Shown: positions 29,770 to 41,086, counted from the first letter of the stretch. The stretch: 64,000 nucleotides of DNA from Ramlibacter sp. PS4R-6 (GCF_037572775.1 NZ_JBBHKA010000001.1:3472001-3536000), one strand, 5' to 3'. A program made the numbers and translations. The notes: generated by a model not told the origin, from the sequence alone.

Positions 29770-31728
29770 ATGCGCACCCGGATCCTCCAGTGGCCCCGCC
29801 CCGCCAAGACGCTGCTCGTCGCGAGCCTCGACGTGGTGCTGGCGCTCCTCGCCACCTGGATCGCCTTCACCCTGCGCCTGGACGCGCTGCACCGCCCGAG
29901 CGCCGACCAGGCGGTGATCTACGCCGCCGCGCCGGTGCTGGCGGTTGGCGTGTTCATCGCCTTCGGCCTGTACCGCGCCATCTTCCGCTTCACGGGCGCC
30001 GCCACGCTCAAGGTCACGGCGGGCGCGGTGGCCGTGTACGCGGTGCTGATGTCGGCCGTGCTGTGGGGTACGCAGGCGATGGGCGGCCAGGTCATCCCGC
30101 GTTCGCTCGGCATCACGCAGCCCATCCTCTTCTTCCTGCTGGTGTCGGGAAGCCGATCGGTCGCGCGCTTCTGGCTCACGGGCCAGCACCGGCGCCCCGT
30201 GCGGCGCCTGTTGATCTACGGCGCCGGCGAAGCAGGCGCGCAGACGGCCGCGGCGCTCGCGAACAGCTGGCAATACTCGGTCACCGGATTCATCGACGAC
30301 GACCGCACGAAGGTCGGCCGCCGCATCAACGACGCGCGCGTGTTCGCGCCCGATGAAGTGCCCGAGGCGGTCGAGCAGCACGAGATCACCGACATCCTGC
30401 TGGCCCTGCCCGGCACGAGCCGAGAGCGCCGCAACCAGATCATCGACAGCCTCGCCTCGCTGCCGGTGCGCCTGCAGACGCTGCCGGCGCTGGAAGACCT
30501 CGCGAGCGGCCGCGTCACGGTGAACGACATCCGCGAGCTGGAAGTCGAGGACCTGCTGGGGCGCGAGCCCGTCGCGCCCGACCCCGCGCTCCTGGCGGCG
30601 AACTGCCGCGGGCAGGTGGTGCTGGTGACGGGCGCCGGCGGCAGCATCGGCAGCGAACTGTGCCGGGTCGTCCTCGGCCAGCGCCCGCGCACGCTGCTGC
30701 TGCTGGACCACAACGAGTTCGGCCTGTACGGCATCCACTCGGAGCTGCAGGCGCAAGCGGCCAAGCAAAGCCTGGGGGTGGAGATCGTCCCGCTGCTGGG
30801 CAGCGTGCAGAACCTCGCGCGCCTGGCGGAGGTGTGCACCGCGTGGAAGCCCGACACCGTGTACCACGCGGCCGCCTACAAGCACGTGCCGCTGGTGGAA
30901 CACAACCCGGTGGAAGGCGTGGTGAACAACGTGTTGGGCACGCTCAACGCCGCGCGCGCCGCCATCGCGAGCGGCGTGCGGCTGTTCGTGCTGGTGTCCA
31001 CCGACAAGGCCGTGCGGCCGACCAACGTGATGGGCGCGAGCAAGCGCATCGCCGAGTTGATCCTGCAGGCGCTGTCGGCGCAGGCGTCGGTCGATTTCGA
31101 CGGGACCGCGCCGGTCGCCAACACCACGCGCTTCGCGATGGTGCGCTTCGGCAACGTGCTGGGCTCCAGCGGCAGCGTGATCCCGCTGTTCCGCTCGCAG
31201 ATCGCCGCGGGCGGGCCGGTCACCGTGACGCACCCGGACGTCACGCGTTTCTTCATGACGATTCCCGAGGCGAGCCAGCTCGTGGTGCAGGCCGGCGCGA
31301 TGGCGCAGGGCGGGGAGGTCTTCGTGCTCGACATGGGCGAGCCGGTGCGCATCATCGAGCTGGCACGGCGCATGGTGGCGCTCTCGGGCCTGACGCTGCG
31401 CGACGAGCGGCAACCGGACGGCGACGTCGAGATCGCCGTGACGGGCCTGCGCCCCGGCGAGAAGCTGCACGAGGAACTGCTGATCGGCGACAACCCCGAG
31501 GCCACGCCGCACCCGCGCATCATGCGTGCGCGTGAGGACTTCCTTCCCTGGCCCGAACTGGCGGGGCAGCTGCGCCGGCTGGCCGATGCCGCAGCGGCCG
31601 GCGACGTGATCGCGTTGCGCGAAGTGCTCGAACGCCTGGTGCCCAACGCGCAGCTCGAGGGCCGGGTGTTCGACCATGTCTTCCAGGCGCGGCAGGACGC
31701 CGCGGCGGAGCCGGCCTGCGCCCCATGA
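29770..31728 (+). CDS. Membrane-bound UDP-sugar 4,6-dehydratase (WbpM/PglF/FlaA1-like)
   Basis: A 652-residue polysaccharide-biosynthesis protein. Four N-terminal membrane segments (about 12-130) are followed by a Rossmann region (LLIYGAGEAGAQTA, near 149) and the catalytic SDR domain (VTGAGGSIGSE, from about 286). The catalytic block carries T411-D412-K413 and MxxxK (M421, K425), the known substitution of Tyr by Met in this dehydratase group. It probably converts UDP-GlcNAc to the 4-keto-6-deoxy sugar, the first step to QuiNAc, FucNAc or bacillosamine. No aminotransferase or acetyltransferase is near, so a bacillosamine path is unlikely. First gene of a coupled seven-gene operon. Confidence 0.92.
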   Translation: MRTRILQWPRPAKTLLVASLDVVLALLATWIAFTLRLDALHRPSADQAVIYAAAPVLAVGVFIAFGLYRAIFRFTGAATLKVTAGAVAVYAVLMSAVLWGTQAMGGQVIPRSLGITQPILFFLLVSGSRSVARFWLTGQHRRPVRRLLIYGAGEAGAQTAAALANSWQYSVTGFIDDDRTKVGRRINDARVFAPDEVPEAVEQHEITDILLALPGTSRERRNQIIDSLASLPVRLQTLPALEDLASGRVTVNDIRELEVEDLLGREPVAPDPALLAANCRGQVVLVTGAGGSIGSELCRVVLGQRPRTLLLLDHNEFGLYGIHSELQAQAAKQSLGVEIVPLLGSVQNLARLAEVCTAWKPDTVYHAAAYKHVPLVEHNPVEGVVNNVLGTLNAARAAIASGVRLFVLVSTDKAVRPTNVMGASKRIAELILQALSAQASVDFDGTAPVANTTRFAMVRFGNVLGSSGSVIPLFRSQIAAGGPVTVTHPDVTRFFMTIPEASQLVVQAGAMAQGGEVFVLDMGEPVRIIELARRMVALSGLTLRDERQPDGDVEIAVTGLRPGEKLHEELLIGDNPEATPHPRIMRAREDFLPWPELAGQLRRLADAAAAGDVIALREVLERLVPNAQLEGRVFDHVFQARQDAAAEPACAP

Positions 31729-32813
31729 GGGTCCTGCAGGCCATCACGAGCGGCGAAGCCGGCGGCGCGCAAAGCCACGTGCTCGCGCTGTGCGAAGCCC
31801 TGCGCCAAGACGTCGACCTGGCGGTGGCGATAGGCTCGGGCGGCGGCGTGCTGGCGGAACGGCTGGCGGCGCTGGGCATCCCGGTGCATGCCCTGCAGCA
31901 GACACGCAACTCGACCAACCCGTTCCAGCTGATGCGCGCGGCTCGCGAGATGCAGGACCTCGCCGGGCGCCTGCGGCCCGACATCCTGCACGCGCACAGC
32001 TCGTTCGCGGGCGCGGCCACGCGCATCGCGGCGCGGCGCTGCGGCCTGCCGGCCGTCTACACGGTGCACGGCTTCGGCTTCAAGCGCGAAGCGCAGTCGC
32101 CGGCCCGCGAGGCCGCATGGATCGGCGAGCGGCTGCTGGCGCGCGGCACCGACCGCCTGATCTGCGTGTCCGAGCACGAGGCGCAGCTGGCGCGCCGCCT
32201 GCCCGTCGCCGCCGGCGCGGTGACCGTGATCCCCAACGGCCTGCCGGACGTCGCGTTCCGCAGCGACCCGGGCCGCGAGCCCGCTTCTGTGGCGATGGTC
32301 GCGCGGCTCGCGCCGCCCAAGCGCGCGGACCTGTTGCTGGAGGCCTTGCACCTGGTCGCCGCGCCGCCGCCGGTGGAGGTGATTGGCGACGGGCCGCTGC
32401 GGGCCGAGCTGCAGGCGCAGGCGAGCAACTTCGGCCTGACACGCGTGCGCTTTTCGGGCAACGTCGCGGACGTGCCGCGACGCCTCGCGCAGCACCGCAT
32501 CTTCGTGCTGCTGTCCGACCACGAGGGGCTGCCCATCTCCATCCTCGAAGCCATGCGCGCGGGCATGGCGATCATCGCCAGCCGCCTGCCCGGGGCCGCG
32601 GAACTCGTGACGCATGGCGAATCGGCGCTGCTGGTGGACAACGACCCGCACGCCGTTGCCGAAGCGCTCGAGCACCTGCTGCACGACCCGGCCTTGCGTG
32701 CGCAGTTGGGGCATGCGGCGCGAGCCCGCTACGAGCGCGAGTTCGGTGCGCAGACCATGGCGATGCGCGTGCTGGAGGTCTACCGGTCGCTCGTGCGGGA
32801 GCCGGCGGCGTGA
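31725..32813 (+). CDS. GT4-family glycosyltransferase
   Basis: A 362-residue GT-B glycosyltransferase of the GT4 type. The N-terminal glycine-rich loop (ITSGEAGGAQSHVLAL), HAHSSFAGAATR, and the C-terminal donor-binding E-x7-E motif (DHEGLPISILEAMRAG) are present. It is expected to add a sugar to a lipid-linked acceptor on the inner face of the cytoplasmic membrane. It overlaps its neighbours on both sides by 4 nt. Confidence 0.88.
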   Translation: MRVLQAITSGEAGGAQSHVLALCEALRQDVDLAVAIGSGGGVLAERLAALGIPVHALQQTRNSTNPFQLMRAAREMQDLAGRLRPDILHAHSSFAGAATRIAARRCGLPAVYTVHGFGFKREAQSPAREAAWIGERLLARGTDRLICVSEHEAQLARRLPVAAGAVTVIPNGLPDVAFRSDPGREPASVAMVARLAPPKRADLLLEALHLVAAPPPVEVIGDGPLRAELQAQASNFGLTRVRFSGNVADVPRRLAQHRIFVLLSDHEGLPISILEAMRAGMAIIASRLPGAAELVTHGESALLVDNDPHAVAEALEHLLHDPALRAQLGHAARARYEREFGAQTMAMRVLEVYRSLVREPAA

Positions 32814-33817
32814 CGAAGCATGTGCTCTTCGTCCACGACAACCGCAGCGTGGGCGGCGTCGGTCAGGTGTCCCGGCAGTTGGCGCAAGGGCTGCAAGGCC
32901 GGGGCTGGAGCGTCGACCACCTGAACCTCTCCAACCCCGGCAGCGCGTTCGAGCACCTCAAACGCGTCGACCGCATGCGCGGCGTGATCGTCGCCACGCA
33001 GAACTTCTCCACCTCCTACGTTGCTTGCGCCCTCGCCGCGATCGCGCGCAGGCCGTGGGTGATGTGCGTGCATGGGCCGGTGACGAACGTGCTGGAGGCC
33101 GCCCGGCCCGGCGCCGTGAAGCGTGCGCTGCTGCGCTACACGTACCGGCGGGCGCCCGTCGTCGTGTGCAGCTCCCAGGCCAGCCTGGACTCGCTGCGCG
33201 CCTTTTGCGACATCGACCCGTCACGCCAGCGCCTGCATGTCATCCGCAACACCGCGGCGCCGGAATTCCTTGCTGCCGGCGCGCCGGTTCCGGGCTCGCG
33301 CCGCCTCGGCTTCGTCGGCCGGCTGTCCGCCGAAAAGCAGCCCCATGTGCTCATCGAAACCCTCGCTGTGCTGCCGCCGGACTATGGCCTCACCGTCGTT
33401 GGCACGGGTGCCCTCGCGCCTGCCCTCGTGGAGAAAGGGCGCGCCGAGATCGCATCGGGCCGCCTGCAGTTCGCGGGCCAGCAGGCGATCACGGCTGCGA
33501 GCTACCGGCAGTGGGACGTGACCTTGCTCTGTTCCGCGTACGAAGGCTACCCGCTGGTCCTGCTGGAGTCGCTGGCCAGCGGCGTGCCGGTCGTGAGCAC
33601 GCCCATCCCGCCGGCGGCCGAAATGCTGGCGCGCCACGCGCCGTACATGGTCGCGCGCGATGCGTCGCCGCAGGCACTGGCCGAAGCCGTGCAGGCCCTG
33701 TTCGCGCGGGACCCGCAGGAGGTCGCGCGTGACATCGCCGCCGTCAACGCCGAACACGACCCGCAAGGCTTCATCGCCGCCTGGGATGACGTACTCACCG
33801 AAAGCATCGCGCGATGA
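32810..33817 (+). CDS. GT4-family glycosyltransferase
   Basis: A 335-residue GT-B glycosyltransferase, begun at a GTG that overlaps the previous stop (GTGA). The N-terminal region FVHDNRSVGGVGQVSRQLAQG is the acceptor side. The C-terminal half has LGFVGRLSAEKQPHVLIE and the E-x7-E motif AYEGYPLVLLESLASG. It probably adds the second or third sugar of the unit made by this operon. Substrate not predictable. Confidence 0.86.
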   Translation: MTKHVLFVHDNRSVGGVGQVSRQLAQGLQGRGWSVDHLNLSNPGSAFEHLKRVDRMRGVIVATQNFSTSYVACALAAIARRPWVMCVHGPVTNVLEAARPGAVKRALLRYTYRRAPVVVCSSQASLDSLRAFCDIDPSRQRLHVIRNTAAPEFLAAGAPVPGSRRLGFVGRLSAEKQPHVLIETLAVLPPDYGLTVVGTGALAPALVEKGRAEIASGRLQFAGQQAITAASYRQWDVTLLCSAYEGYPLVLLESLASGVPVVSTPIPPAAEMLARHAPYMVARDASPQALAEAVQALFARDPQEVARDIAAVNAEHDPQGFIAAWDDVLTESIAR

Positions 33818-34716
33818 CGAAGCCGCGCGTGCACTTCATCCGCGGCGGCGCGTCCTACCTGCCGGAGCTGCAGGCCTATGCCGCGCACCTTGCCGCGCTG
33901 GGCCACGAGTCGACCGTCCATGCCGATGCCGGCACGGTGCCCGCGGATGCGCAGGTGCTGTGGTGGATCTGCGGCCGCGTGCCTCGCGATGCCGCGGCGC
34001 GCTGGCCGCGCGCTTACCAGGTGCATGAATACGCGTCGGCGAGCGTGCCGCCGGCCGCCGCTCTCAAGGACCGCGTCAAGCGCTGGACGCACCCCCGGCC
34101 GCAGCACCGTGTGTTCCAGAGCGACTGGGTGCGCGAGCGCATGGGGTTCATCGACGATGTGCCCTGGAGCCTGCGCGACATGGGCGTGCCGCAAGCCTTC
34201 TTCGAAGCACGGGCGGCAGGGGCGCCCGAATTCGACCTCGTGTACCTCGGCGAGACGACGCGCCTCGCCGCTTTCGCCGCGGCGTTGGCCGCGATCCGCG
34301 ACGCAGGCCTGGGCCTGCTCGTCGTCGGCGCGATGGACGATTCGCTGCGCGCCGCCGCGGGCCACGCCACATGCACGGGTCGCATCGCGCAGGACGAGGT
34401 GCCCGCGCAGCTGCTGCGCGCAAGGGCGGGCCTGAACCTCATGCCCGGTCGCCTGCCCTTCTCCGAGCAGACCTCGACCAAGGTGCTCGAATACCTCGCG
34501 GTGGGCTTGCCGGTCGTGGGCAACGGCTATCCGTGGTTCGAGCGCGCGGCGCGCGAGCATGCGGGCCGCTTGCGCTCGCTCGAAGTCGCCGATGCGAACG
34601 CGTGGCGCACGGCGATGGCTTCGCTGCCGCCCCGCGAAGAAGACCGTTCGCAGCGGCTCTCGCTGGCGTGGGACGCGCGCCTGCGAGGGCTTCCGGTGTG
34701 GAGCGCGCTGCCATGA
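33814..34716 (+). CDS. Divergent GT4-like glycosyltransferase
   Basis: A 300-residue protein with a GT-B-like C-terminus: TCTGRIAQDEVPAQLLRAR, then an E-x7-E (SEQTSTKVLEYLAVGLPVVG). The N-terminal half (VHFIRGGASYLPELQAYAAH) is short and lacks the clear glycine loop of the two preceding enzymes, so it is a distant family member. It is coupled by 4-nt overlaps on both sides. Confidence 0.72.
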   Translation: MTKPRVHFIRGGASYLPELQAYAAHLAALGHESTVHADAGTVPADAQVLWWICGRVPRDAAARWPRAYQVHEYASASVPPAAALKDRVKRWTHPRPQHRVFQSDWVRERMGFIDDVPWSLRDMGVPQAFFEARAAGAPEFDLVYLGETTRLAAFAAALAAIRDAGLGLLVVGAMDDSLRAAAGHATCTGRIAQDEVPAQLLRARAGLNLMPGRLPFSEQTSTKVLEYLAVGLPVVGNGYPWFERAAREHAGRLRSLEVADANAWRTAMASLPPREEDRSQRLSLAWDARLRGLPVWSALP

Positions 34717-35909
34717 AGCTGCTGCGCCACTTGCCGCAGGCGAGCGGTCCCGCGTTGCTGGGCAGCTTCGCTTCGCTCGCCAGCCAGGCACTTTTCGCCG
34801 CGTTCCTGTTGAAGCTCTTCGAGCCGGCAGCGGTCGGTGTGTTTTCGCTCGTGAACCAGGTCGCGTTCAGCTGGGCGACGCTCGCTTTGGCGCAAAGCCC
34901 GCTGTCGCTGCTGGCCGATCGCGCCGACCCTGCCCATGGCGCGCGCCGCGCCTGGCTTGCCAGTGCCGTGCGCATGGTGTGGCTGCTGCCGCTCGCGGCA
35001 CTCGCGTGGTTCTGGAGCAGCCCCGCGACGGGTTTCCATGCGAGCCCCCTCGCCTGGCTGGCCGCGATCGCGATCACGCAGATGACCTGGGCGCTGGCGC
35101 AAAGCCTCGTGCTGCGCACCGGCCCGGGCCTGTCGATCTTCCTGGTGCGCTGCGTGCCGCCGGCGCTGGCGGTCCTGATCGCCGGTGTCGGCGCCTTCGC
35201 GTTCCCCCGCAGCGAGCCGACGGCGCTGCTGCTCGCGGCCGTCGTCGGGTACGCCGTGGGCTCCCTGTGGCTGTTCCCCACGCTGTCTGCGCGGGCACCG
35301 GTCGAGCCAGGCGATGCAGCGCAGGCCGATGGCCACGACGACCGCTCCAGCCGGCTCAAGCTGGTCCACACGCTGTTCGACCTCGCGAGCGCCACGTTGA
35401 TCGCCGTGCAGTGGACGCGCGTGTGGGGTCCCGTCGAGGCCGGCTACCTGCTGGTGCTGCTGCGCGTGTACGGCTTCGTGCCGGCGCTCGTTCACACGGC
35501 ATGGGCCCAGGTCCTGCTGTCCAAGGGCGAGGCGCGCGTGCGCTCGTCCGTGGCCGTCGGTGCGGCATGCTGTGCCATCGTCCTCGTCCTCGGCCTGCTC
35601 GTGCAGGCGGCGCTGGCGTTCGGCTGGCTCGCGCCCGAGTGGGCGGCGCTCCGGCGCTACATCTGGCCGCTCGCGATCTGGCAGATGGCGGCCTGCCTCT
35701 TCGGGAGCCTGAGCCACGCGCCCTTCCTCGCGGGCCGCGCGCGCGCGTACTCGCTGCAGTGCATAGGCGTCGACACCATGCTGCTCGGCCTGCTCGTGCT
35801 GGCGCCGCTGGTGCAGGTCGCGCCGGGCGACTGGATCATGGTGGTCGCGGGCTGCATGACGGGCGCGCTGTTGCTGCAGGCCGCGCATTTCCGGGCGCTG
35901 GCACGATGA
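34713..35909 (+). CDS. Wzx-like oligosaccharide flippase
   Basis: A 398-residue, almost fully hydrophobic protein with about 11 predicted membrane helices, as in the polysaccharide-export (MATE/Wzx-like) fold. It begins LPQASGPALLGSFASLASQA, like many Wzx proteins. No catalytic motifs are expected in this class. Its place among glycosyltransferases argues for moving a lipid-linked glycan across the cytoplasmic membrane. It is not a polymerase: it lacks the long periplasmic loop of Wzy. Confidence is moderate because flippases are poorly conserved. Confidence 0.72.
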   Translation: MKLLRHLPQASGPALLGSFASLASQALFAAFLLKLFEPAAVGVFSLVNQVAFSWATLALAQSPLSLLADRADPAHGARRAWLASAVRMVWLLPLAALAWFWSSPATGFHASPLAWLAAIAITQMTWALAQSLVLRTGPGLSIFLVRCVPPALAVLIAGVGAFAFPRSEPTALLLAAVVGYAVGSLWLFPTLSARAPVEPGDAAQADGHDDRSSRLKLVHTLFDLASATLIAVQWTRVWGPVEAGYLLVLLRVYGFVPALVHTAWAQVLLSKGEARVRSSVAVGAACCAIVLVLGLLVQAALAFGWLAPEWAALRRYIWPLAIWQMAACLFGSLSHAPFLAGRARAYSLQCIGVDTMLLGLLVLAPLVQVAPGDWIMVVAGCMTGALLLQAAHFRALAR

Positions 35910-36793
35910 AGGGCGCTGTCGTCGTCACCGGCGCAACGGGATTCATCGGGCGCGGGCTCGTGGCGCGGCTCGCGGGCGAAGGCCGGGCGCTGGTCGCGCT
36001 CGGGCGCCGCGAACTCGAAGCGCGCGACGGGTCCCTGGAGCGCGCGTTCGACGGCGCCGGCTGCGTCGTGCACCTGGCGGCCCGTGCGCACCGCGCAGGT
36101 TCCGCGGCGGATTTCGAAGCCGACGTCGCGCTCACCCGGTCGCTCGCACGCATCGCGAAGCAAGGCGGCGTGCGGCGCTTCGTGCACGTGAGTTCGGTCG
36201 GCGTGCTCGGCACGCGCACACGCGGCACGGCGTTCACCGAGGCCACGCCGCCCGCACCGCGAGAGCCCTACGCGCATGCCAAGTGGCATGCGGAGCAGGC
36301 GCTGCAAGGCGAGCTGGCAGCGGGCGCGACGGAGTGGACGATCCTGCGGCCGTCGATGGTCTATGGCCCGCACGCACCCGGCAACTTCGCGCGGCTCGTG
36401 CGGGCCGTGCAGCGCGGCTGGCCGCTGCCGCTGGCCGGCGTGCGCAACCGCCGGCAGCTGCTGGCGCTCGACAACCTCGTCGACGCGATCGTGTGCGGCG
36501 CCGACCACCCGGATGCGGCCCGCCGCACGTTCCTGGTCGCCGATGCCGAGCCCGTTTCGACACCGGAACTTGTGGCGCTCATCGCGCAGGGCCTGGGAGC
36601 TTCCGCCCGCCTCTGGCCCCTGCCGGCAACGATGCTCGAGGCTGCGGCGCGGGCCACCGGCCGCGGACGCATGGCCGACAGTCTGCTCGGCGACCTCGAG
36701 ATCGACTGCAATGCCTTGCGCTCGCTCGGCTGGCAGCCGCGCGTGGCCCCGCGGGAGGGTATCGTGCAAGCCGCAGCAGCCAGCCGCCCATGA
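35906..36793 (+). CDS. NAD(P)-dependent SDR epimerase/reductase of nucleotide sugars
   Basis: A 295-residue extended SDR. The NAD loop is GATGFIG at residues 9-15, the catalytic Tyr/Lys pair is Y122-K126 in PYAHAKWHAEQAL, and RRFVHVSSVGVLG and LRPSMVYGPHAPGN are typical of the UDP-sugar subgroup. With the 4,6-dehydratase upstream and the phosphoglycosyltransferase downstream it could be the 4-keto reductase that yields UDP-QuiNAc (as in the WbpV or WreQ systems) or an epimerase. The choice cannot be made from sequence alone. Confidence 0.82.
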   Translation: MKGAVVVTGATGFIGRGLVARLAGEGRALVALGRRELEARDGSLERAFDGAGCVVHLAARAHRAGSAADFEADVALTRSLARIAKQGGVRRFVHVSSVGVLGTRTRGTAFTEATPPAPREPYAHAKWHAEQALQGELAAGATEWTILRPSMVYGPHAPGNFARLVRAVQRGWPLPLAGVRNRRQLLALDNLVDAIVCGADHPDAARRTFLVADAEPVSTPELVALIAQGLGASARLWPLPATMLEAAARATGRGRMADSLLGDLEIDCNALRSLGWQPRVAPREGIVQAAAASRP

Positions 36794-37353
36794 CCAAGCG
36801 CGCCTTCGATGTCCTCACCTGCCTCGCGGCCCTCCCGGTGCTGGCGCTGCCGATCGCGATCGTCGCCCTTGCGGTCAAGCTCAGCTCGCGCGGTCCCGCG
36901 CTGTACTGGTCGGACCGCATCGGCCGGGACAACCGCGTGTTCCGCATGCCCAAGTTCCGCACCATGCGCGTGGACACGCCGGTGGTGGCGACGCACCTGC
37001 TCGAATCGCCCGAGCGCTGGCTCACGCCCATCGGCGGCTTCCTGCGCAAGACCAGCCTCGACGAGCTACCCCAGCTGTGGAGCATCCTCGTGGGCGACAT
37101 GAGCCTGGTGGGCCCGCGCCCGGCCCTGCACAACCAGCACGACCTGATCGAGCTGCGCACGCAGCGCGGCGTCCACGTCCTGCGGCCCGGCCTGACCGGC
37201 TGGGCGCAGGTGAACGGCCGCGACGAGCTGCCGATCCCGCAGAAAGTCGAGTTCGACGCGCACTACCTGGCGCACCGCTCCTTCGCCTTCGACCTGAAGA
37301 TCCTGGCCCTGACTTTCTGGAAGGTGGCGCGCAGCGAGGGCGTCGCGCACTGA
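36790..37353 (+). CDS. Undecaprenyl-phosphate sugar phosphotransferase (PglC-like)
   Basis: A 187-residue monotopic phosphoglycosyl transferase. It has one N-terminal re-entrant membrane helix ([20 protein letters not shown]) and the catalytic core with [26 protein letters not shown] and [14 protein letters not shown]. The short form without extra membrane helices resembles PglC/WbaP catalytic domains. It starts glycan assembly by placing a sugar phosphate on undecaprenyl phosphate. It is the last gene of the operon; lysS begins 19 bp on. Confidence 0.92.
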   Translation: MTKRAFDVLTCLAALPVLALPIAIVALAVKLSSRGPALYWSDRIGRDNRVFRMPKFRTMRVDTPVVATHLLESPERWLTPIGGFLRKTSLDELPQLWSILVGDMSLVGPRPALHNQHDLIELRTQRGVHVLRPGLTGWAQVNGRDELPIPQKVEFDAHYLAHRSFAFDLKILALTFWKVARSEGVAH

Positions 37354-37372
37354 GAAACTAGAATGGCGGGCT

Positions 37373-38898
<1,526 letters not shown>

Positions 38899-38902
<4 letters not shown>

Positions 38903-39963
38903 GGCAGCAAATCCAGGGCATGCATGTAGCGTGCATCGCCCATCAGTTCATCCCAGTTCAGGGACGGCGCACGGGGCAGGAGAGCCAGGCGCCGTTGCTC
39001 GCTCGCCTCGCTCGGGTTCCAGCGGCCCTGCGCGCGTGCCGCGGTCAGGCCCTCCAGCAGTTCATCGATGGCCTTGCCGCCTTCGGACTGCACCGACTGG
39101 TTGCAGATCGGCACGAGATCGCATCCCGCTTCCAGCGCAAGCAGCGCGGCCTCCGTGTAGCTGACGTCGCGGCCATCGACCTTGCGCGCGCCTTCCATGC
39201 TCAGGTCGTCGCTCACCACCGCGCCCTGGAAGCCGAGTTGCCCGCGCAGGATGTCGTCGAGCCAGCGGCTGGAGAAACCCGCGGGCCTGCTGTCCACCTT
39301 CGTGTAAACGACGTGTGCGGGCATCACACTCGACAGCACGGAGCTGAGCCAGCCGTACGGCGCGGCGTCGTCGGCCAGGATCGCCTTGAGGCTGCGGTTG
39401 TCCACGGGGATCTCGTGGTGCGAATCCGCCTTGACGAAACCGTGCCCCGGGAAATGCTTGCCGCAGTTCGCCATGCCCGCCTCGAGCAGGCCGTGCATCA
39501 CGCCCTTGGCGAGCATCGCGACCACGCGGGCGTCGCGGTGGAACGCGCGGTCGCCGATGACGGAGCTGCCGCCCCAGTCGAGGTCCAGCACCGGCGCGAA
39601 AGTGAAATCCACGCCGCACGCGCGCAATTCGCAGCCCAGCACGAAGCCCGCGGCCGTCGCCGCGTTGGTGGCGGCCAGCGCGTCCTTCATCCACAGCTCG
39701 CCCAGCGCGCGCATGGGCGCGACGTGCGTGAAGCCATCGGTGCGGAAGCGCTGCACGCGGCCGCCCTCGTGGTCCACGCAGATGACGACGTCGTCGCGCA
39801 CGGCCTTGATGTCGGCGCACAGGCGCGTGAGCGTCTCGCGATCCTTCCAGTTGCGGCCGAACAGGATCACGCCCCCGGTCAGGCGGTGGGCGATGCGCTT
39901 GCGGTCGACGTCGGTGAGCGCGGTGCCCGCGACGTCGAGGATGACGGGGGAATGGTCGATCAT
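38899..39963 (-). CDS. nagZ: Beta-N-acetylhexosaminidase (peptidoglycan recycling)
   Basis: A 354-residue cytoplasmic GH3 enzyme that removes GlcNAc from recycled muropeptides. The signature [18 protein letters not shown] holds the Asp/His dyad and [11 protein letters not shown] the nucleophile aspartate; [14 protein letters not shown] is also conserved. The ATG at 39963 overlaps the acpS stop as ATGA. It ends the long leftward block and meets lysS tail to tail. Confidence 0.96.
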
Positions 39964-40358
39964 GGGTCTTTCTTTTCGACGACGACGAAGCTCGCCGCGT
40001 AGTCCGATTCGTCGGTGACGGTGACGTGGGCGACGAGGCCCTGAGCCTCGAACCACTCCTTCAAGCCGCCGTGCAGCACGACGTAGGGCTTGCCGCTGCG
40101 CTCGTTGGCGATCTCGCACAGCCGCCAGGTCATGGGCATGCGCATGCCCATGCCCACGGCCTTGCTGAACGCCTCCTTGGCGGAAAAGCGCGTGGCAAGG
40201 TAGCGCACGCCGCGCTCCGGCCAGCGGGCCGTGCGGAACTTCCACACCTTGATCTCGCCCTCGGCCAGCACCTTGTTCGCGAACCGGTCGCCGTGCTTCT
40301 CGATGGACGCGCGGATGCGCCGCACGTCGCAGATGTCCGTGCCTATGCCGTAGATCAT
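39960..40358 (-). CDS. acpS: Holo-[acyl-carrier-protein] synthase
   Basis: A 132-residue phosphopantetheinyl transferase that activates ACP. Metal-binding residues are in [14 protein letters not shown] (Asp) and [13 protein letters not shown] (Glu). It is coupled to pdxJ (upstream) and nagZ (downstream) by 4-nt overlaps. Its substrate, AcpP, is encoded 12 kb upstream in the same leftward block. Confidence 0.96.
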   Translation of the reverse strand: MIYGIGTDICDVRRIRASIEKHGDRFANKVLAEGEIKVWKFRTARWPERGVRYLATRFSAKEAFSKAVGMGMRMPMTWRLCEIANERSGKPYVVLHGGLKEWFEAQGLVAHVTVTDESDYAASFVVVEKKDP

Positions 40359-41086
40359 CGCCGCAGGGCCGCGAGGTACTGCCGCACCGTCTCGGCGTAG
40401 CCCATCTCCAGTGCGTCGGAGACGAGCGCGTGGCCGATCGACACTTCCTGCACGCCGGGCACCTCGCGCACGAACGCCGGCAGGTTGTCGCGGTTGAGGT
40501 CGTGCCCGGCGTTCACGCCCAGGCCCGCAGCCTGCGCGGCGCGCGCGGCAGCCGCGAACTGCGCGAGCACCTTCGCCTCGTCCGGCTTGCCCCACGCCGC
40601 CGCATAGGGCTCGGTGTACAGCTCGACGCGATCGGCGCCGACCGCCCGTGCCAGTTCCATGGCTTCGGGCACGGCGTCCATGAAGAGGCTCACGCGCACA
40701 CCGAGCGACTTCGCCTCCGCGATGAGGGGCTTCACGCGGTCGCCATCCTTCGCGAGGTCCCAGCCATGGTCGCTGGTGAACTGCCCTTCGCCGTCGGGAA
40801 CGAACGTGCACTGGTGGGGGCGCACGTCGCGCACGAAAGGCATGAGGTTGTGGAAGGGGTTGCCTTCGATGTTGTATTCGGCCTTCGGCCACTTCTTGAG
40901 CAACGCGGCCAGCGCATACACGTCGGCGGAGCGCACGTGGCGCTCGTCCGGCCGCGGGTGCACCGTGATGCCGTGCGCGCCCGCCTCGAGGCACAGCTGG
41001 GCCGCGCGTTCCACGCTGGGAATGCCGAGGTGGCGCGTGTTGCGCACCAGCGCCACCTTGTTCACGTTCACCGAGAGGAAAGTCAT
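40355..41086 (-). CDS. pdxJ: Pyridoxine 5'-phosphate synthase
   Basis: A 243-residue TIM-barrel enzyme that closes the ring of vitamin B6. It shows [14 protein letters not shown] at the start, the catalytic histidine in [17 protein letters not shown] and [15 protein letters not shown]. The family pairing pdxJ-acpS-nagZ is common in betaproteobacteria. The gene overlaps recO and acpS by 4 nt each. Confidence 0.97.
   Translation of the reverse strand: MTFLSVNVNKVALVRNTRHLGIPSVERAAQLCLEAGAHGITVHPRPDERHVRSADVYALAALLKKWPKAEYNIEGNPFHNLMPFVRDVRPHQCTFVPDGEGQFTSDHGWDLAKDGDRVKPLIAEAKSLGVRVSLFMDAVPEAMELARAVGADRVELYTEPYAAAWGKPDEAKVLAQFAAAARAAQAAGLGVNAGHDLNRDNLPAFVREVPGVQEVSIGHALVSDALEMGYAETVRQYLAALRR

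Noticed and set aside
31000..31044. Catalytic Tyr replaced by Met in the UDP-sugar dehydratase
   Set aside because: This substitution is normal for the WbpM/PglF/FlaA1 group, so it is not a broken enzyme.
29770..37353. Glycan operon as a recently transferred island
   Set aside because: By eye its codon use and GC look like the flanking genes, and no mobile element, tRNA or repeat borders it.
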